NCBI RefSeq assembly: GCF_003001935.1
Contig: NZ_PVNG01000002.1
Span: forward strand, 248,001-312,000
DNA length: 64,000 nt
DNA from: Nonomuraea fuscirosea
GTDB taxonomy: Bacteria; Actinomycetota; Actinomycetes; Streptosporangiales; Streptosporangiaceae
Direction: 5' to 3'
Shown here: in pieces, positions 7,954-17,134 of the stretch
How positions within the stretch are numbered: position 1 is the first letter of the stretch
Layout: each line of letters starts with the position of its first letter
Position numbers and translations under genes: made by a program
The notes under the pieces: model-generated
The model's input: the letters and a program-made list of their open reading frames with translations, nothing else
The model's database searches: none
Told to the model about the DNA's origin: nothing

Positions 7954-9777
7954 TTATCCCTCCTGGTCAACACTGGTTAGGCGCAAGGTCGTCAGAACGG
8001 GCAGGTGATCTGAATACGGCAACCGCGGTACCTGGGCCGAAACCGCCGTCAAACCGGCGCTGATCAGCACGTGGTCGATCCGTTTCACCGGCCGGTCCGC
8101 GGGCGAGGTGGGCGGATCGCCCAGGGCTTTCAGGGGGTCGGAGAGCCCGGCCGCCAGCAGCACGCCCATCTCGGGGTCGGCGGGCGTGGTGTTCAGATCG
8201 CCGGCCAGGATCACCGGCCGGCTCGCGGCCAGGTCCCGCACGATGGCGGCCACCTCGGGAGCCTGCCCGGTGGGCGCCTGGAGGTGGGTGTTGACCACGC
8301 CGAGCTCCCTGCCGTTCACCTCGACGACGACGGCCTGCGCCTGCGCCCCCGTGGGATAGCCGTGCCGCCCCAGCTCGTACGACCGCACGCTCTTGACCGG
8401 CAGGTTGGTGAGCAGCGCGTCGCCCCAGACGTTGTCGGCCGCCGGCGCGAAGTAGTGGCGCATGCCCAGACCGCGGGCGATCCGGTCCAGGTCGTCGTGC
8501 CCGCCGTTGAGCAGCCAGCCCCGGTCCACCTCACTGAGCAGGACGATGTCGGGCCGTTGCGCGGCGGCCCACGAGGCGATCCGGTCCAGCGACAGCCGCC
8601 CGTCCAGCCCGAACCCCATCCGGATGTTGTACGCGATCAGCGTCACGTCGTCCGAGCGCTTGGCCGCCACGGCGGGCACGGGCTGCCAGGCGACGGCCAC
8701 CACCAGCGGCACCAGCACGAGCGCGACGGCCGCGGCGGCGGGCACGGTGCGGCGGCGGGCGGACAGCTGCACGGGCGGGTCGCGGACCAGCCGCGGCACC
8801 ACCGCCACCGCGGCGACCAGCACGGAGATCGCCACGGGCACCACGGAATTGGGCACGCCGAGGTCGAGGTCGTAGGCCGCGTAGTAGGCGAACACCCCGA
8901 CGAGGAAGACGAGGCCGCCGCCGAGCAGGGCCGGGCCCTGGCGCCGGCCCGCGGGTCCTGAGCCCGCCGCGGCGAGCATGCTGCCGAGGAACCCGATCGA
9001 CAGCCCGGGGACGCCGGCGCCCGGCAAGTGGCTGACCACCGTGATCGCGATGAGCGCGATGCCGAGCCCCAGCTCGATCAGCGGGGCGGTGGCCGGGCCC
9101 AGAGCCGCCGCGGTCGCCGCGACCAGCGTCAGCGCCAGCAGACCCCAGGAGAGCGCGAGCGTCCCGAGCGGCTCAGGGCCCTGCTCCGGCTTGGCCCACG
9201 ACGTGGCCGCCATCCCGGCCAGCAGCAGCGTGGGCCCGAAGAGGAACCAGATCCGCGCGGGAGCGGGCGCGCCCTCCTCCGCGCGCGGCGCGGAGAGCAG
9301 CGCCAGGAACAGGGCCAGGCACAGCGCGAGCGTGGCCGCCCAGGGCAGCGGGCCCTCCTGCCAGGCCAGGTCCACCCCGTCCAGCAGCAGGTGGACGAGG
9401 GACGACAGCGCGATGCCGCCCATGATGCCGACCGGCACGGCCCTGCGGGGGACCGTGCAGGCGCAGCCGTACAGGAGGATCAGGCCGGCCGTGACGCCGG
9501 CGGAGGAGACGTAGAGCTGGCTCACGCCCGCCTGGAGCAGCAGCCGCGCCGCGACCAGCCCGGCCGCGCCGGCGACCAGCGCGTGACGCGGTTTTGACAG
9601 CAGGGCCAGGAAGGGGAGGATGAACCAGGCGGCGGCGTACAGGCCCATCAGCTCCGCGGGCGTCTCGCCCGCGCGGCCGAAGAGCGTGATCAGCGAGGGC
9701 AGGAAGACCCGCAGGACGTCGAACAGGACTACGATGCCGAGCGCCAGCATGACGGCATGGCCACGCGGGATGGTCAT
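7954..9777 (-). CDS. Polytopic membrane protein with C-terminal endonuclease/exonuclease/phosphatase domain
   Basis: A 607-residue protein. The first 360 residues or so are a run of about ten hydrophobic helices. The last 230 form an EEP-fold domain (DNase I/inositol-phosphatase/sphingomyelinase superfamily) with the expected residues: YNIRMG, the metal-binding glutamate in LLSEVDRG, NTHLQ, GDLNTTP, IDHVL and SDHLPV. The fold hydrolyses phosphodiesters, and the fusion to membrane helices points to a lipid or wall-polymer substrate at the membrane; the actual substrate is unknown. The domain follows the last helix, but which side of the membrane it occupies was not resolved. The Rrf2 regulator follows 8 bp downstream. 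Confidence 0.85.
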   Translation of the reverse strand: MTIPRGHAVMLALGIVVLFDVLRVFLPSLITLFGRAGETPAELMGLYAAAWFILPFLALLSKPRHALVAGAAGLVAARLLLQAGVSQLYVSSAGVTAGLILLYGCACTVPRRAVPVGIMGGIALSSLVHLLLDGVDLAWQEGPLPWAATLALCLALFLALLSAPRAEEGAPAPARIWFLFGPTLLLAGMAATSWAKPEQGPEPLGTLALSWGLLALTLVAATAAALGPATAPLIELGLGIALIAITVVSHLPGAGVPGLSIGFLGSMLAAAGSGPAGRRQGPALLGGGLVFLVGVFAYYAAYDLDLGVPNSVVPVAISVLVAAVAVVPRLVRDPPVQLSARRRTVPAAAAVALVLVPLVVAVAWQPVPAVAAKRSDDVTLIAYNIRMGFGLDGRLSLDRIASWAAAQRPDIVLLSEVDRGWLLNGGHDDLDRIARGLGMRHYFAPAADNVWGDALLTNLPVKSVRSYELGRHGYPTGAQAQAVVVEVNGRELGVVNTHLQAPTGQAPEVAAIVRDLAASRPVILAGDLNTTPADPEMGVLLAAGLSDPLKALGDPPTSPADRPVKRIDHVLISAGLTAVSAQVPRLPYSDHLPVLTTLRLTSVDQEG

Positions 9778-9867
9778 GAGGCATCCTCGTGTTCGCCTGA
9801 CGCGGCGCGCAAGAGCCGGAGCGCTAAACTTCCAACAACCTTTTCGATATCAACGGTGGGATGCACG

Positions 9868-11061
9868 GTGGGATTCAGCGCGGAGCGACGTCCTGGTGTG
9901 CCCGGACTGCTCAGGGAGATCAACGACCGGGCCGCGCTCGACCTGCTGCTGGCCACCGGCCCCATGACGCGCGGGCAGATCGGCGAGCTGACCGGCCTGT
10001 CCAAGGTGACGGCCTCGCAGACGCTGGCCAGGCTGGAGGAGCGCGGGCTGGTCGAGGTGGTGGGCACCCAGGCCGGCGGGCGCGGGCCCAACGCCGCCCT
10101 CTACTCGGTGATCGCCTCCAGCGCCTACGTGGCCGGCCTGGAGGTCGGTCCCGAACGGCTCTCCGCGGCCGTCGCCGACATCCACGGCCGCACGATCGCC
10201 GAGGTCACCGTCGATCCCAACGGGCACGACGACCCGGTCTCCGTGGTGCACGGCGCGATCGCCAAGGCCTGCCGCGGCGCCAGGATCAGCATCTCCAGGC
10301 TGCGCGGCGTGGTCATCGGCACCCCCGGGGTGGTCGATCCGCGCAGCGGCGACATCCGCTTCTCCTTCGACCTGCCCGGCTGGCACGAGGGCATCCACGA
10401 GGCCCTGGCCGGCGACCTGCGGCGCGAGGTGACGATCGAGAACGACGTCAACCTCGCCGCGATCGCCGAGCGCGCCGACGGAGCCGCCCAGGGCGCCGAC
10501 GACTTCGTGCTGCTGTGGGCGAGCCGCGGGCTCGGCCTGGCCATCATGCTCGGCGGCCGGCTGCACCGCGGGCGGTCCGGCAGCGCGGGGGAGATCGGCT
10601 ACCTGCCGGTGCCCGGCGTGCCGCTGCCCGAGGACATCCGCACCCAGCCGGGGCGGCTGCCGTCGCTGGCGGGCGGCCTGCAGTCGCTGGTCAGCGCCGA
10701 GGCGGTGACCGAGCTGGCCCAGGGTTACGGCTTCGCGGCCGGCAGCGCGACCGAGTGCGTCCGGGTCGCCGTGGCCGCCGGGGCCGACGGTGAGCCGCTG
10801 CTCGACGAGATCGCCCACCGGCTGGCCCTCGGGGTGGCGGCGGTGTGCGTGGTCCTCGATCCCGGCCTGGTGGTGCTGGCCGGGGAGGTGGGGCTCGCCG
10901 GCGGGTCCGCGCTGACGTCCCGGGTCGAGGAGGCCGTGGCCCGGATCTGCCCCGTACGGCCTCAGGTGGTGACGACGACGGTGACGGAGGGCAACCCGGT
11001 GCTGCGCGGCGCCGTCCTCGCGGCCCTGGACCAGGCCCGCGAGGAGCTCCTGGCCCCCTGA
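9868..11061 (+). CDS. ROK-family transcriptional regulator (copy 1)
   Basis: An N-terminal MarR-like winged helix (GPMTRGQIGELTGLSKVTAS) is followed by a ROK domain with VVIGTPGVVDPRSGDIRFS and IENDVNLAAIAE. The zinc-binding cysteine cluster and the His of the ExGH motif found in sugar-kinase ROKs are missing (GEIGY instead), so this is probably a sugar-responsive repressor rather than a kinase. The start is uncertain: GTG 9868 is favoured because it aligns with the paralogue at 15974, GTG 9856 is the alternative, and no clear ribosome-binding site is seen. It is convergent with the nagZ-ABC operon and closely related to the second ROK at the other end of that operon. About 397 residues. Confidence 0.87.
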   Translation: MGFSAERRPGVPGLLREINDRAALDLLLATGPMTRGQIGELTGLSKVTASQTLARLEERGLVEVVGTQAGGRGPNAALYSVIASSAYVAGLEVGPERLSAAVADIHGRTIAEVTVDPNGHDDPVSVVHGAIAKACRGARISISRLRGVVIGTPGVVDPRSGDIRFSFDLPGWHEGIHEALAGDLRREVTIENDVNLAAIAERADGAAQGADDFVLLWASRGLGLAIMLGGRLHRGRSGSAGEIGYLPVPGVPLPEDIRTQPGRLPSLAGGLQSLVSAEAVTELAQGYGFAAGSATECVRVAVAAGADGEPLLDEIAHRLALGVAAVCVVLDPGLVVLAGEVGLAGGSALTSRVEEAVARICPVRPQVVTTTVTEGNPVLRGAVLAALDQAREELLAP

Positions 11062-11090
11062 CGGGCGCCTGACCGGCCTGCTGGCGAGCA

Positions 11091-11145
11091 CCCCCGCTGA
11101 CGGGGGCCCCGAGCGCGCCCCAGGACCTCCACAGGGCGCGCTCGG
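11091..11145. terminator. Bidirectional terminator between ROK copy 1 and nagZ
   Basis: Two hairpins lie between convergent genes. The first is CCCCCG-CTGA-CGGGGG at 11091-11106. The second is a 12-bp perfect stem, CCGAGCGCGCCC at 11109-11120 pairing with GGGCGCGCTCGG at 11134-11145, with a 13-base loop. There is no U-tract, as is common in high-GC actinomycetes. Confidence 0.7.
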
Positions 11146-11172
11146 CGGACGGGATGCTCCCTTATGCCCGGT

Positions 11173-12615
11173 TCAGGCAGTGAGGAGCTCCACGGCGGCC
11201 TGGGCGTTGGCCCGGGCGGCGCCGTACGTCGCGATGTAGGCCGCGCTGTCGGGCCGCCACACGGGCAGGCCCATCTCGATCACGGTCGTGTCGGGCCTGG
11301 CCGCCACCAGCGCGGACAGCAGGTTCCGGCTCTCGTGATGCCGGTGCGCGTCCTTGACCACGACGACCAGCGACCGGTTCGCCGCCTTGGCCAGCAGCCC
11401 GGCGACGTCGGCCGCGGCCGGCTCGACCCGGACGATCTCCGCGTCGGGCAGCCACGGGCCCACCCCCCACGGCACGTCGCCCACGGCGATCGTCGGCGGG
11501 GTGTCCACCTCGATCACCAGGGGTTCGACCAGCGGCTCGGCGGAGCCGCTGAGGCGGACGGCGCGGCGGGCGGCGTGCAGGCCGACGACGTTCTGCTCGG
11601 CCGCGACCCGCTCGGGCGCCCCCGCGGCCCAGGCACGCAGCTCGGCCACTCGCGCCGCCGCCTGCTCCAGCCGGTCGAGGGGCAGCCGTCCGTCGCGCAC
11701 GGCGGCCTCGATCTCGGCGACGATCGCCCGCACGTCGTCGTACGTCGGCAGCGGCCCCAGGCAGAGCAGGTCGGCGCCGGCCGCGAGGGTCAGCACGGCG
11801 CCGCCGGCCAGGCCCACGCTCTCGGTGATCGCGCGCATGTCCAGCGCGTCGGTGACGATCACGCCGTCGTAGCCGAGCTCGCCCCTGAGCAGCCCGGTCA
11901 GCGCGGCGCCCGACAGCGTGGCGGGCGTGTCGCCCGTCAGCACCGGCACCGCCACGTGCGCGGTCATCACGGACCTGGCCCCCGCGCCGACGGCCGCGCG
12001 GAACGGCGCCAGCTCGCGCTCGCGCAGCACGTCCAGGCTGACGTCCACGACCGGCACGTCCAGGTGGGAGTCCACCCGGGTGGCGCCGTGGCCGGGGAAG
12101 TGCTTGACGCAGGCGGCGACCCGTACCGACTGCAGGCCCTCGACGGCCGCCACCGTGTGCCGGGAGACCAGCTCGGGCCCGGTGCCGAACGATCTGGTGC
12201 CGATGACCGGGTTGTCGGCCTCGGTGTTGACGTCGGCGCTGGGCGCCATGTCCAGGTTGATGCCGCAGGCGGCCAGTTCCGAGCCGATGGCCCGGTAGAC
12301 CCGGCGGGTCAGCTCGACGTCGTCCACGGCCCCCAGGGCCGCGTTGCCGGGGTACGGGCTGCCGACGTGGTACGCCAGCCGCGTCACGTCCCCGCCCTCC
12401 TCGTCGAGCGAGATGACGGGATCACCGGCTCCCCTCAGCGCGGTGGTCAGGTCCAGCACCTGGCCGGGGTCGGCCACGTTGAAGCCGAAGAGCGTGACGC
12501 CGCCCAGGCCCCGCTCCAGCTCGCGCAGCACCCACGCGGGCGCGGTGGTGCCCTGGAAGGCGACGAGCAGCGTGCCGGCCGCGAGGCGGCGCAGCCCCCG
12601 ATCACTCTGACTCAT
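11173..12615 (-). CDS. nagZ: GH3 beta-N-acetylhexosaminidase (NagZ-like)
   Basis: The 480-residue protein carries the NagZ hallmark KHFPGHG followed by the DSH motif (about residues 168-180), plus the catalytic-aspartate motif VTDALDMRAI near residue 253. GH3 enzymes with the KH(F/I)PGHG loop remove terminal N-acetylglucosamine from chito-oligosaccharides or muropeptides. A second alpha/beta domain covers the C-terminal third. No signal peptide is seen, so it should act in the cytoplasm on imported sugar. It is the last gene of the operon that starts with the sugar-binding lipoprotein at 15836, with 46 bp between it and the upstream permease gene. Whether the substrate is chitobiose, a muropeptide or another GlcNAc glycoside is open. 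Confidence 0.9.
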   Translation of the reverse strand: MSQSDRGLRRLAAGTLLVAFQGTTAPAWVLRELERGLGGVTLFGFNVADPGQVLDLTTALRGAGDPVISLDEEGGDVTRLAYHVGSPYPGNAALGAVDDVELTRRVYRAIGSELAACGINLDMAPSADVNTEADNPVIGTRSFGTGPELVSRHTVAAVEGLQSVRVAACVKHFPGHGATRVDSHLDVPVVDVSLDVLRERELAPFRAAVGAGARSVMTAHVAVPVLTGDTPATLSGAALTGLLRGELGYDGVIVTDALDMRAITESVGLAGGAVLTLAAGADLLCLGPLPTYDDVRAIVAEIEAAVRDGRLPLDRLEQAAARVAELRAWAAGAPERVAAEQNVVGLHAARRAVRLSGSAEPLVEPLVIEVDTPPTIAVGDVPWGVGPWLPDAEIVRVEPAAADVAGLLAKAANRSLVVVVKDAHRHHESRNLLSALVAARPDTTVIEMGLPVWRPDSAAYIATYGAARANAQAAVELLTA

Positions 12616-12661
12616 GGCTCCTCATCAGTTCGGCGCACGGCGTCCGCGACGTCGTACGGTG

Positions 12662-13513
12662 TCAGCCCTTCACGGCCCCGGCGACCAGGCCGGAGACCAT
12701 GCGGCGTTGGACGAGCAGGAAGAAGATGACGACCGGGATCGTCATCAGGGTCGATCCGGCCATGATCGCGCCCCAGTCGACGCCCTTCTGGCCGAAGAAG
12801 TACTGCAGGGCGACCGGCATCGTGTAACCCTCGGACCCCGACATCAGATAGAGGGCGAAGATCAGGTCGTTCCACGCGGTGATGAACGAGAAGATGCTGG
12901 TGGCCACCAGGCCGGGGGCGACCAGCGGGAAGAGCACCCTCCAGAAGGTCGTCATGCGTCCCGCGCCGTCGATCCAGGCCGCCTCCTCCAGCGACTTCGG
13001 CACCGCGGCGACGAACGTGCGCAACATCCAGACGCCGAACGGCAGCGTCAGCGCCACCTGCGTGATGATCAGCCCGATCAGCTGGTCGCCCAGCCCGGCC
13101 CGCTTGACCATCATGTACAGCGGGATGAGCAGACCCTCCGCCGGCAGCATCTGCACGATCAGCAGCGTGACCAGGAAGGTGCCGCGGCCCTTGAAGCGGA
13201 AGCGCGCGATGGCGGTGGCCGACAGCAGCGCGAAGGCCGAGCCGATGAGCACGGTGCCGAGCGCCACGATGGCGCTGTTGCGCATGTAGAGCCAGATGGA
13301 GTTGTTCGCGACGCCCTCGGTCAGCACCCGCTCGAAGTGCTCGAAGGTGAAGTGCGTCGGGAACGGGATGAACTCCGTGGTGAAGATCTGGTCGTTGGCC
13401 TTGAAGCCGGTGGCGACCATCCAGTAGACGGGGAAGACGGCGTAGAGGAAGACGAGGATCCCGGCCGTGTTCAGGAGGATCTTGCCGAGCCTCTTGCGTG
13501 CGAGCGGGGTCAC
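12662..13513 (-). CDS. Carbohydrate ABC transporter permease, MalG type
   Basis: A 283-residue inner-membrane protein with six predicted helices and the cytoplasmic EAA loop (EEAAWIDGAGRMTTFWRVLFP) that docks on the ATPase. It pairs with the MalF-type permease encoded just upstream, whose stop overlaps this start by four bases (13510-13513). The operon has no ATP-binding gene; in streptomycetes several sugar importers share a distant ATPase, MsiK, and the same is likely here. Confidence 0.92.
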   Translation of the reverse strand: MTPLARKRLGKILLNTAGILVFLYAVFPVYWMVATGFKANDQIFTTEFIPFPTHFTFEHFERVLTEGVANNSIWLYMRNSAIVALGTVLIGSAFALLSATAIARFRFKGRGTFLVTLLIVQMLPAEGLLIPLYMMVKRAGLGDQLIGLIITQVALTLPFGVWMLRTFVAAVPKSLEEAAWIDGAGRMTTFWRVLFPLVAPGLVATSIFSFITAWNDLIFALYLMSGSEGYTMPVALQYFFGQKGVDWGAIMAGSTLMTIPVVIFFLLVQRRMVSGLVAGAVKG

Positions 13514-14517
13514 ATCTCCTCCTGCTTCACGATCTGCCTCACGTACACGACGGTGATGATGAGCAGGATGATCGTCAGCACCACCGAGATCGCCGCGCCC
13601 GTCCCCAGCTTCTGCGGGGGCTTGAACGCCTCGGCGACGGCGTACATGGACAGGTTGAAGCCGTCACGGTTGGTCGGGCCGTTCATCAGCACGTAGAGCT
13701 GGCTGAACACCTTGAAGTCCCAGATGATCGACAGGATCGTCAGGACGGCGAAGACCGGCTTGAGCAGCGGCAGGGTGATCTTTCTGAACGTGCGCCAGGC
13801 GCCCGAGCCGTCCACCCTGGCCGCCTCGTACAGCTCGGCGGGGATGCCCTTGAGCCCGGCCAGGACGGAGACCGCGATGAACGGGAAGCCGGCCCACACG
13901 ACGCACACCACGAGCGCGATGTAGAGCGGGATGGTGTCGTTCAGCCAGGGGGTGCCCGACCAGCTCTCCTGGCCGTCCGGCGGGGAGAGCAGCCAGGTGG
14001 GCACCAGGTTGAGCGCCCAGTTGATGATGCCGGACTCGGCGTCGAACAGGGAGCGCCAGATGACGCCCTGCGCCACGGGAGGCACGGCCCAGGCGAACAT
14101 GCAGCCGATGACCACGAACAGCGACATCTTCCTGCCCAGCCGGTGCAGCAGCACGCCGACCGCGGTGCCCACGATCAGGGTGAGGCTGACGGCGACGAAG
14201 GCGAAGGCCACGGTGTTGCGCAGGGCCGACCAGAAGATGTCGTTGGACAGGACCTTGTCGAAGTTGTCCAGGCCCACCCACTCGGCGGGCCTGGTGCCGC
14301 GGATCTGGGCCAGGCCGACCTTCTGGAAGGCCATGATGCCGAGCTGGACCATCGGGTACAGCAGCAGCCCCGCGATGACCACCAGGCCGGGGATGAGCAG
14401 CACGTACGGGATGCTCCAGACCGGCAGCCCGCTCGCGCGGGCGGCCCGGTCGTTGCGCCGGCGGCCCGGGGAAGGGGAGGAGTCCCTGCCCCGGGCGACC
14501 GTTGTCGGGTTCGCCAT
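13510..14517 (-). CDS. Carbohydrate ABC transporter permease, MalF type
   Basis: A 335-residue membrane protein whose charged N-terminal tail (about 35 residues) precedes six hydrophobic helices and an EAA loop (YEAARVDGSGAWRTFRKI). It forms the translocation channel with the MalG-type partner. It starts 2 bp after the binding-protein stop, so the genes are in one transcript running from 15836 down to 11173. Substrate specificity comes from the binding protein. Confidence 0.92.
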   Translation of the reverse strand: MANPTTVARGRDSSPSPGRRRNDRAARASGLPVWSIPYVLLIPGLVVIAGLLLYPMVQLGIMAFQKVGLAQIRGTRPAEWVGLDNFDKVLSNDIFWSALRNTVAFAFVAVSLTLIVGTAVGVLLHRLGRKMSLFVVIGCMFAWAVPPVAQGVIWRSLFDAESGIINWALNLVPTWLLSPPDGQESWSGTPWLNDTIPLYIALVVCVVWAGFPFIAVSVLAGLKGIPAELYEAARVDGSGAWRTFRKITLPLLKPVFAVLTILSIIWDFKVFSQLYVLMNGPTNRDGFNLSMYAVAEAFKPPQKLGTGAAISVVLTIILLIITVVYVRQIVKQEEM

Positions 14518-14519
14518 CG

Positions 14520-15836
14520 TTACTGGTTCAGGATCTCTTCGAGTTCCTTGTTGGCGTCAGCGAGGGCGGTGGTGGCGTCCTTCTTGCCCTCGATGACCTC
14601 GCGCGCCGCGTTCTGCAGCACGGCCTTGGTCGCGTCGGCCTCGGACCAGTTGGGGTCGGCGGGGAAGGCCTTGGCCTTGGCGAAGGCCTGGGCGAAGGCG
14701 CCCTGCGCGGGGTCCTCGTTCATCGCGGCCAGGGTGTCGGGGTAGACGGGGAGCAGGCCGCCCTCCTTGGCGTAGCGGTCGGCCCAGGTCTTGCTGGTGG
14801 CCAGCTTGATGTACTCCTTGCCGAGCTCCGCCTGCTCGGTGCCGCCCCACAGGGCGATGTCGTTGCCGCCGAAGAAGGACGCGGCCACGCCGCCGGTCTT
14901 GGCGGGCAGCGGGAAGAAGCCGAGCTTGTCGCCCTTCAGCTTGCCCTTGGAGTCCTCCTCGATGCCGGGCAGGTCCCAGGCGGCGGTGAGGTACATCGCG
15001 ACCTTGTCGTTGGCGAAGCGCTTACGGATGTCCGTGGTGTTGAGCGTCAGGTTGGCCTTGCTGGACAGGCCGTCCTGGACCAGCCCTGTGTAGGTGCCGA
15101 AGCCGGCCGCGAAGCCGGGCTCGGTCAGCTTGCCGACCCACTTGTCGCCCTCCTTGACGGCGTACTCGCCGCCCTCGGACCAGGCGAAGGCCGCCAGCAG
15201 GTGGTTGGCGTCGGAACCGCCGTTGAAGGCGAAGCCGTCGACGCCCTTCTTCTCGCCCTGGATCTTCTTGGCCGCGGCGACGAGCTCGTCCCAGGTCTTG
15301 GGCACCTCGATCTTGAGGTCGTCGAACCAGTCCTTGCGGTAGAGCACCGCGCGGGCCCCCGCGCCCCACGGCACGGCGTAGACCTCGTTGTCGACGGTCT
15401 CGTAGCCGTACAGGTTCTGCGGGATCTGCGACCTGTCGCCCTCGCGGGCGATGTCGGTGATCGGCTCCAGCGCGTCCTGGCTCTGCCACATCGGGACCTG
15501 GTCGTTGCCGATCTCGGTCACGTCGGGGCCGGTGCCGGTGGCGGCGGCGGCGAACTTGTCGGCGACCTGCGGCCACGGGATCCACTCAAGCTTGACCTCG
15601 GCGCCGGTCTGCGTCTTGAACTCGGCGTTGAGCTCCTCCATGTACTTGGCGGCGGCCGGGTTGCTGTCTCCAAGACGCCACACGCTCAGGGTCTTGCCGG
15701 CGAACTTGGGGCCGGAGGCGGCCGCGGCGCTGGGTGAGGACGTGGCGGGTTCTTCGCTCGAACCGCCACAGGCGGCCAGGCCCAGGGCCAGCGCGGCCGT
15801 GGTGACCGTAGTGGCCGTGATCTTCGCGATCCTCAC
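14520..15836 (-). CDS. Sugar-binding lipoprotein of the ABC importer (extracellular solute-binding family 1)
   Basis: The start is the GTG at 15836: it has an AGGGAG site about eight bases upstream and gives a clean signal peptide ending in a lipobox (LGLAAC, then GGSSEE). The mature part is a type-1 periplasmic binding fold of about 415 residues with sugar-stacking aromatics (for example WIPWPQVADKF and the PWGAGARAVLY segment). It delivers sugar to the MalF/MalG pair encoded downstream. Linkage with NagZ and two ROK regulators favours an amino-sugar or other beta-linked oligosaccharide, but the ligand is not proven. It is divergent from ROK copy 2, and the shared promoter region holds a TTTCTT/AAGAAA palindrome. 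Confidence 0.92.
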   Translation of the reverse strand: MRIAKITATTVTTAALALGLAACGGSSEEPATSSPSAAAASGPKFAGKTLSVWRLGDSNPAAAKYMEELNAEFKTQTGAEVKLEWIPWPQVADKFAAAATGTGPDVTEIGNDQVPMWQSQDALEPITDIAREGDRSQIPQNLYGYETVDNEVYAVPWGAGARAVLYRKDWFDDLKIEVPKTWDELVAAAKKIQGEKKGVDGFAFNGGSDANHLLAAFAWSEGGEYAVKEGDKWVGKLTEPGFAAGFGTYTGLVQDGLSSKANLTLNTTDIRKRFANDKVAMYLTAAWDLPGIEEDSKGKLKGDKLGFFPLPAKTGGVAASFFGGNDIALWGGTEQAELGKEYIKLATSKTWADRYAKEGGLLPVYPDTLAAMNEDPAQGAFAQAFAKAKAFPADPNWSEADATKAVLQNAAREVIEGKKDATTALADANKELEEILNQ

Positions 15837-15916
15837 AGGGTTCTCCCTTCCCGGGTGCTGGCCTACGGTCCGCACCAGGCTGATCGTCATATGCCGAACG
15901 ATGGTGTTAAACTAAC

Positions 15917-15937
15917 AAGAAACTTTCTTAAAAGAAA
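15917..15937. promoter_or_regulatory. Candidate ROK operator between the sugar operon and ROK copy 2
   Basis: Three half-sites read AAGAAA (15917-15922), TTTCTT (15924-15929) and AAGAAA (15932-15937), forming two overlapping perfect palindromes with spacers of one and two bases. An A/T-rich palindrome in such GC-rich DNA stands out, and it sits in the 137-bp divergent promoter region. ROK repressors of actinomycetes are known to use A/T-rich palindromes of this style. Binding is inferred. Confidence 0.6.
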
Positions 15938-15973
15938 CGCCCGTTAGCCGATCGTGACGAGAAGGGTGCGCAG

Positions 15974-17122
15974 ATGAGCCGAGACCCGGGAGTCCCCCGT
16001 CTGCTGCGCCGGTTGAACGACCGGGCGGCACTCGAGTTGCTCCTCGGTGACGGCCCTCTGACGCGGGCCGAGCTCGGTGCGCGTACCGGGCTCTCCAAGG
16101 TAACCGCAGGTCAGCTTCTCGCGCGATTGGAGGAACGGGGCCTGGTCGAGGTGGCGGGAGAGCGGGCGGGAGGCAGGGGGCCGCACGCCGCCCTGTACGC
16201 CGTGGTCCCCTCCAGCGCGTACGTCGCCGGCCTCGAGGTCCTGCCGGAAAGCCTCACCGTCGCTGTGGCGGACATCACAGGCCGGGTGGTGGTCGAGGTC
16301 ACCCTCAACCCGGCCGACGGCAGGGACCCCGTCAAGGCGGTGCACGCGGCCGTCCAGCGGGCCTGCGACACGGCCAACGTCAGCCTGTCGCGGCTGCGCG
16401 CGTTCGTCATCGGCACCAGGGGCGTGGTCGATCCGCTCACCGGCGACGTGCGCATCTCGGTGGACCTGCCCTCCTGGCACGTCGGCGTGCTGGCCAGCCT
16501 GCGCGAGACCCTCGGCGCCTCGGTGACGATAGAGAACGACGTCAACCTCGTCGCCCTGGCCGAGCACCGGTACGGCGCCGCCGCCGGCGTGGACGACTTC
16601 GTGCTCGTCTGGGCCGGCGTCGGCCAGGGGCTCGGCGTCATGCTCGGCGGCCGCCTGCACCGGGGCATCAGCGGCGGCGCGGGCGAGATCGGCTGGCTGC
16701 CGGTCCCCGGGCAGCCGCTGCCCAGCGACGTCCGCCGGCCGCAGACGGGCTCGTTCCAGCGGCTGGTGGGCCACGACGCCCTGCGCGGCCTGGCCGACGA
16801 GCGCGGCGTGGCCGGCGCCACCGTTCCCGACCTGGTCCGCGGCGGTGACGACGACTACCTCGACGCCGTCGCGGCCCGGCTGGCCCTGGGCGTGGCGGCC
16901 GTGACGGTCGTGCTCGACCCCGGCCTCATCGTGCTCAGCGGCGACATCGGCCGGGCCGGCGGCGAGCGGCTGGCGGCCAAGGTGGAGGAGGCCGTGGCCC
17001 GCATGTGCCCCAGCAGGCCGAGCGTCGTGGTGAGCCGGGTGGCCGGCAACCCCGTGCTGCGCGGCGCCCTGGTGGCGGCCCTTGAGCAGGCCCGGGAGCA
17101 GGTCTTCTCCGACACTGTGTGA
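15974..17122 (+). CDS. ROK-family transcriptional regulator (copy 2)
   Basis: A 382-residue paralogue of the regulator at 9868, sharing segments such as GLSKVTA, LARLEERGLVEV and IENDVNL across the winged helix and ROK fold. As in copy 1, the ROK zinc cluster and the ExGH histidine are absent (GEIGW). The ATG at 15974 has GAAGGG upstream. It is divergent from the sugar-import operon and probably represses it and itself through the palindrome at 15917-15937. The two ROK genes enclose the operon, so they may form mixed oligomers or answer two related sugars. Confidence 0.9.
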   Translation: MSRDPGVPRLLRRLNDRAALELLLGDGPLTRAELGARTGLSKVTAGQLLARLEERGLVEVAGERAGGRGPHAALYAVVPSSAYVAGLEVLPESLTVAVADITGRVVVEVTLNPADGRDPVKAVHAAVQRACDTANVSLSRLRAFVIGTRGVVDPLTGDVRISVDLPSWHVGVLASLRETLGASVTIENDVNLVALAEHRYGAAAGVDDFVLVWAGVGQGLGVMLGGRLHRGISGGAGEIGWLPVPGQPLPSDVRRPQTGSFQRLVGHDALRGLADERGVAGATVPDLVRGGDDDYLDAVAARLALGVAAVTVVLDPGLIVLSGDIGRAGGERLAAKVEEAVARMCPSRPSVVVSRVAGNPVLRGALVAALEQAREQVFSDTV

Positions 17123-17134
17123 GAATTCTTGCCC

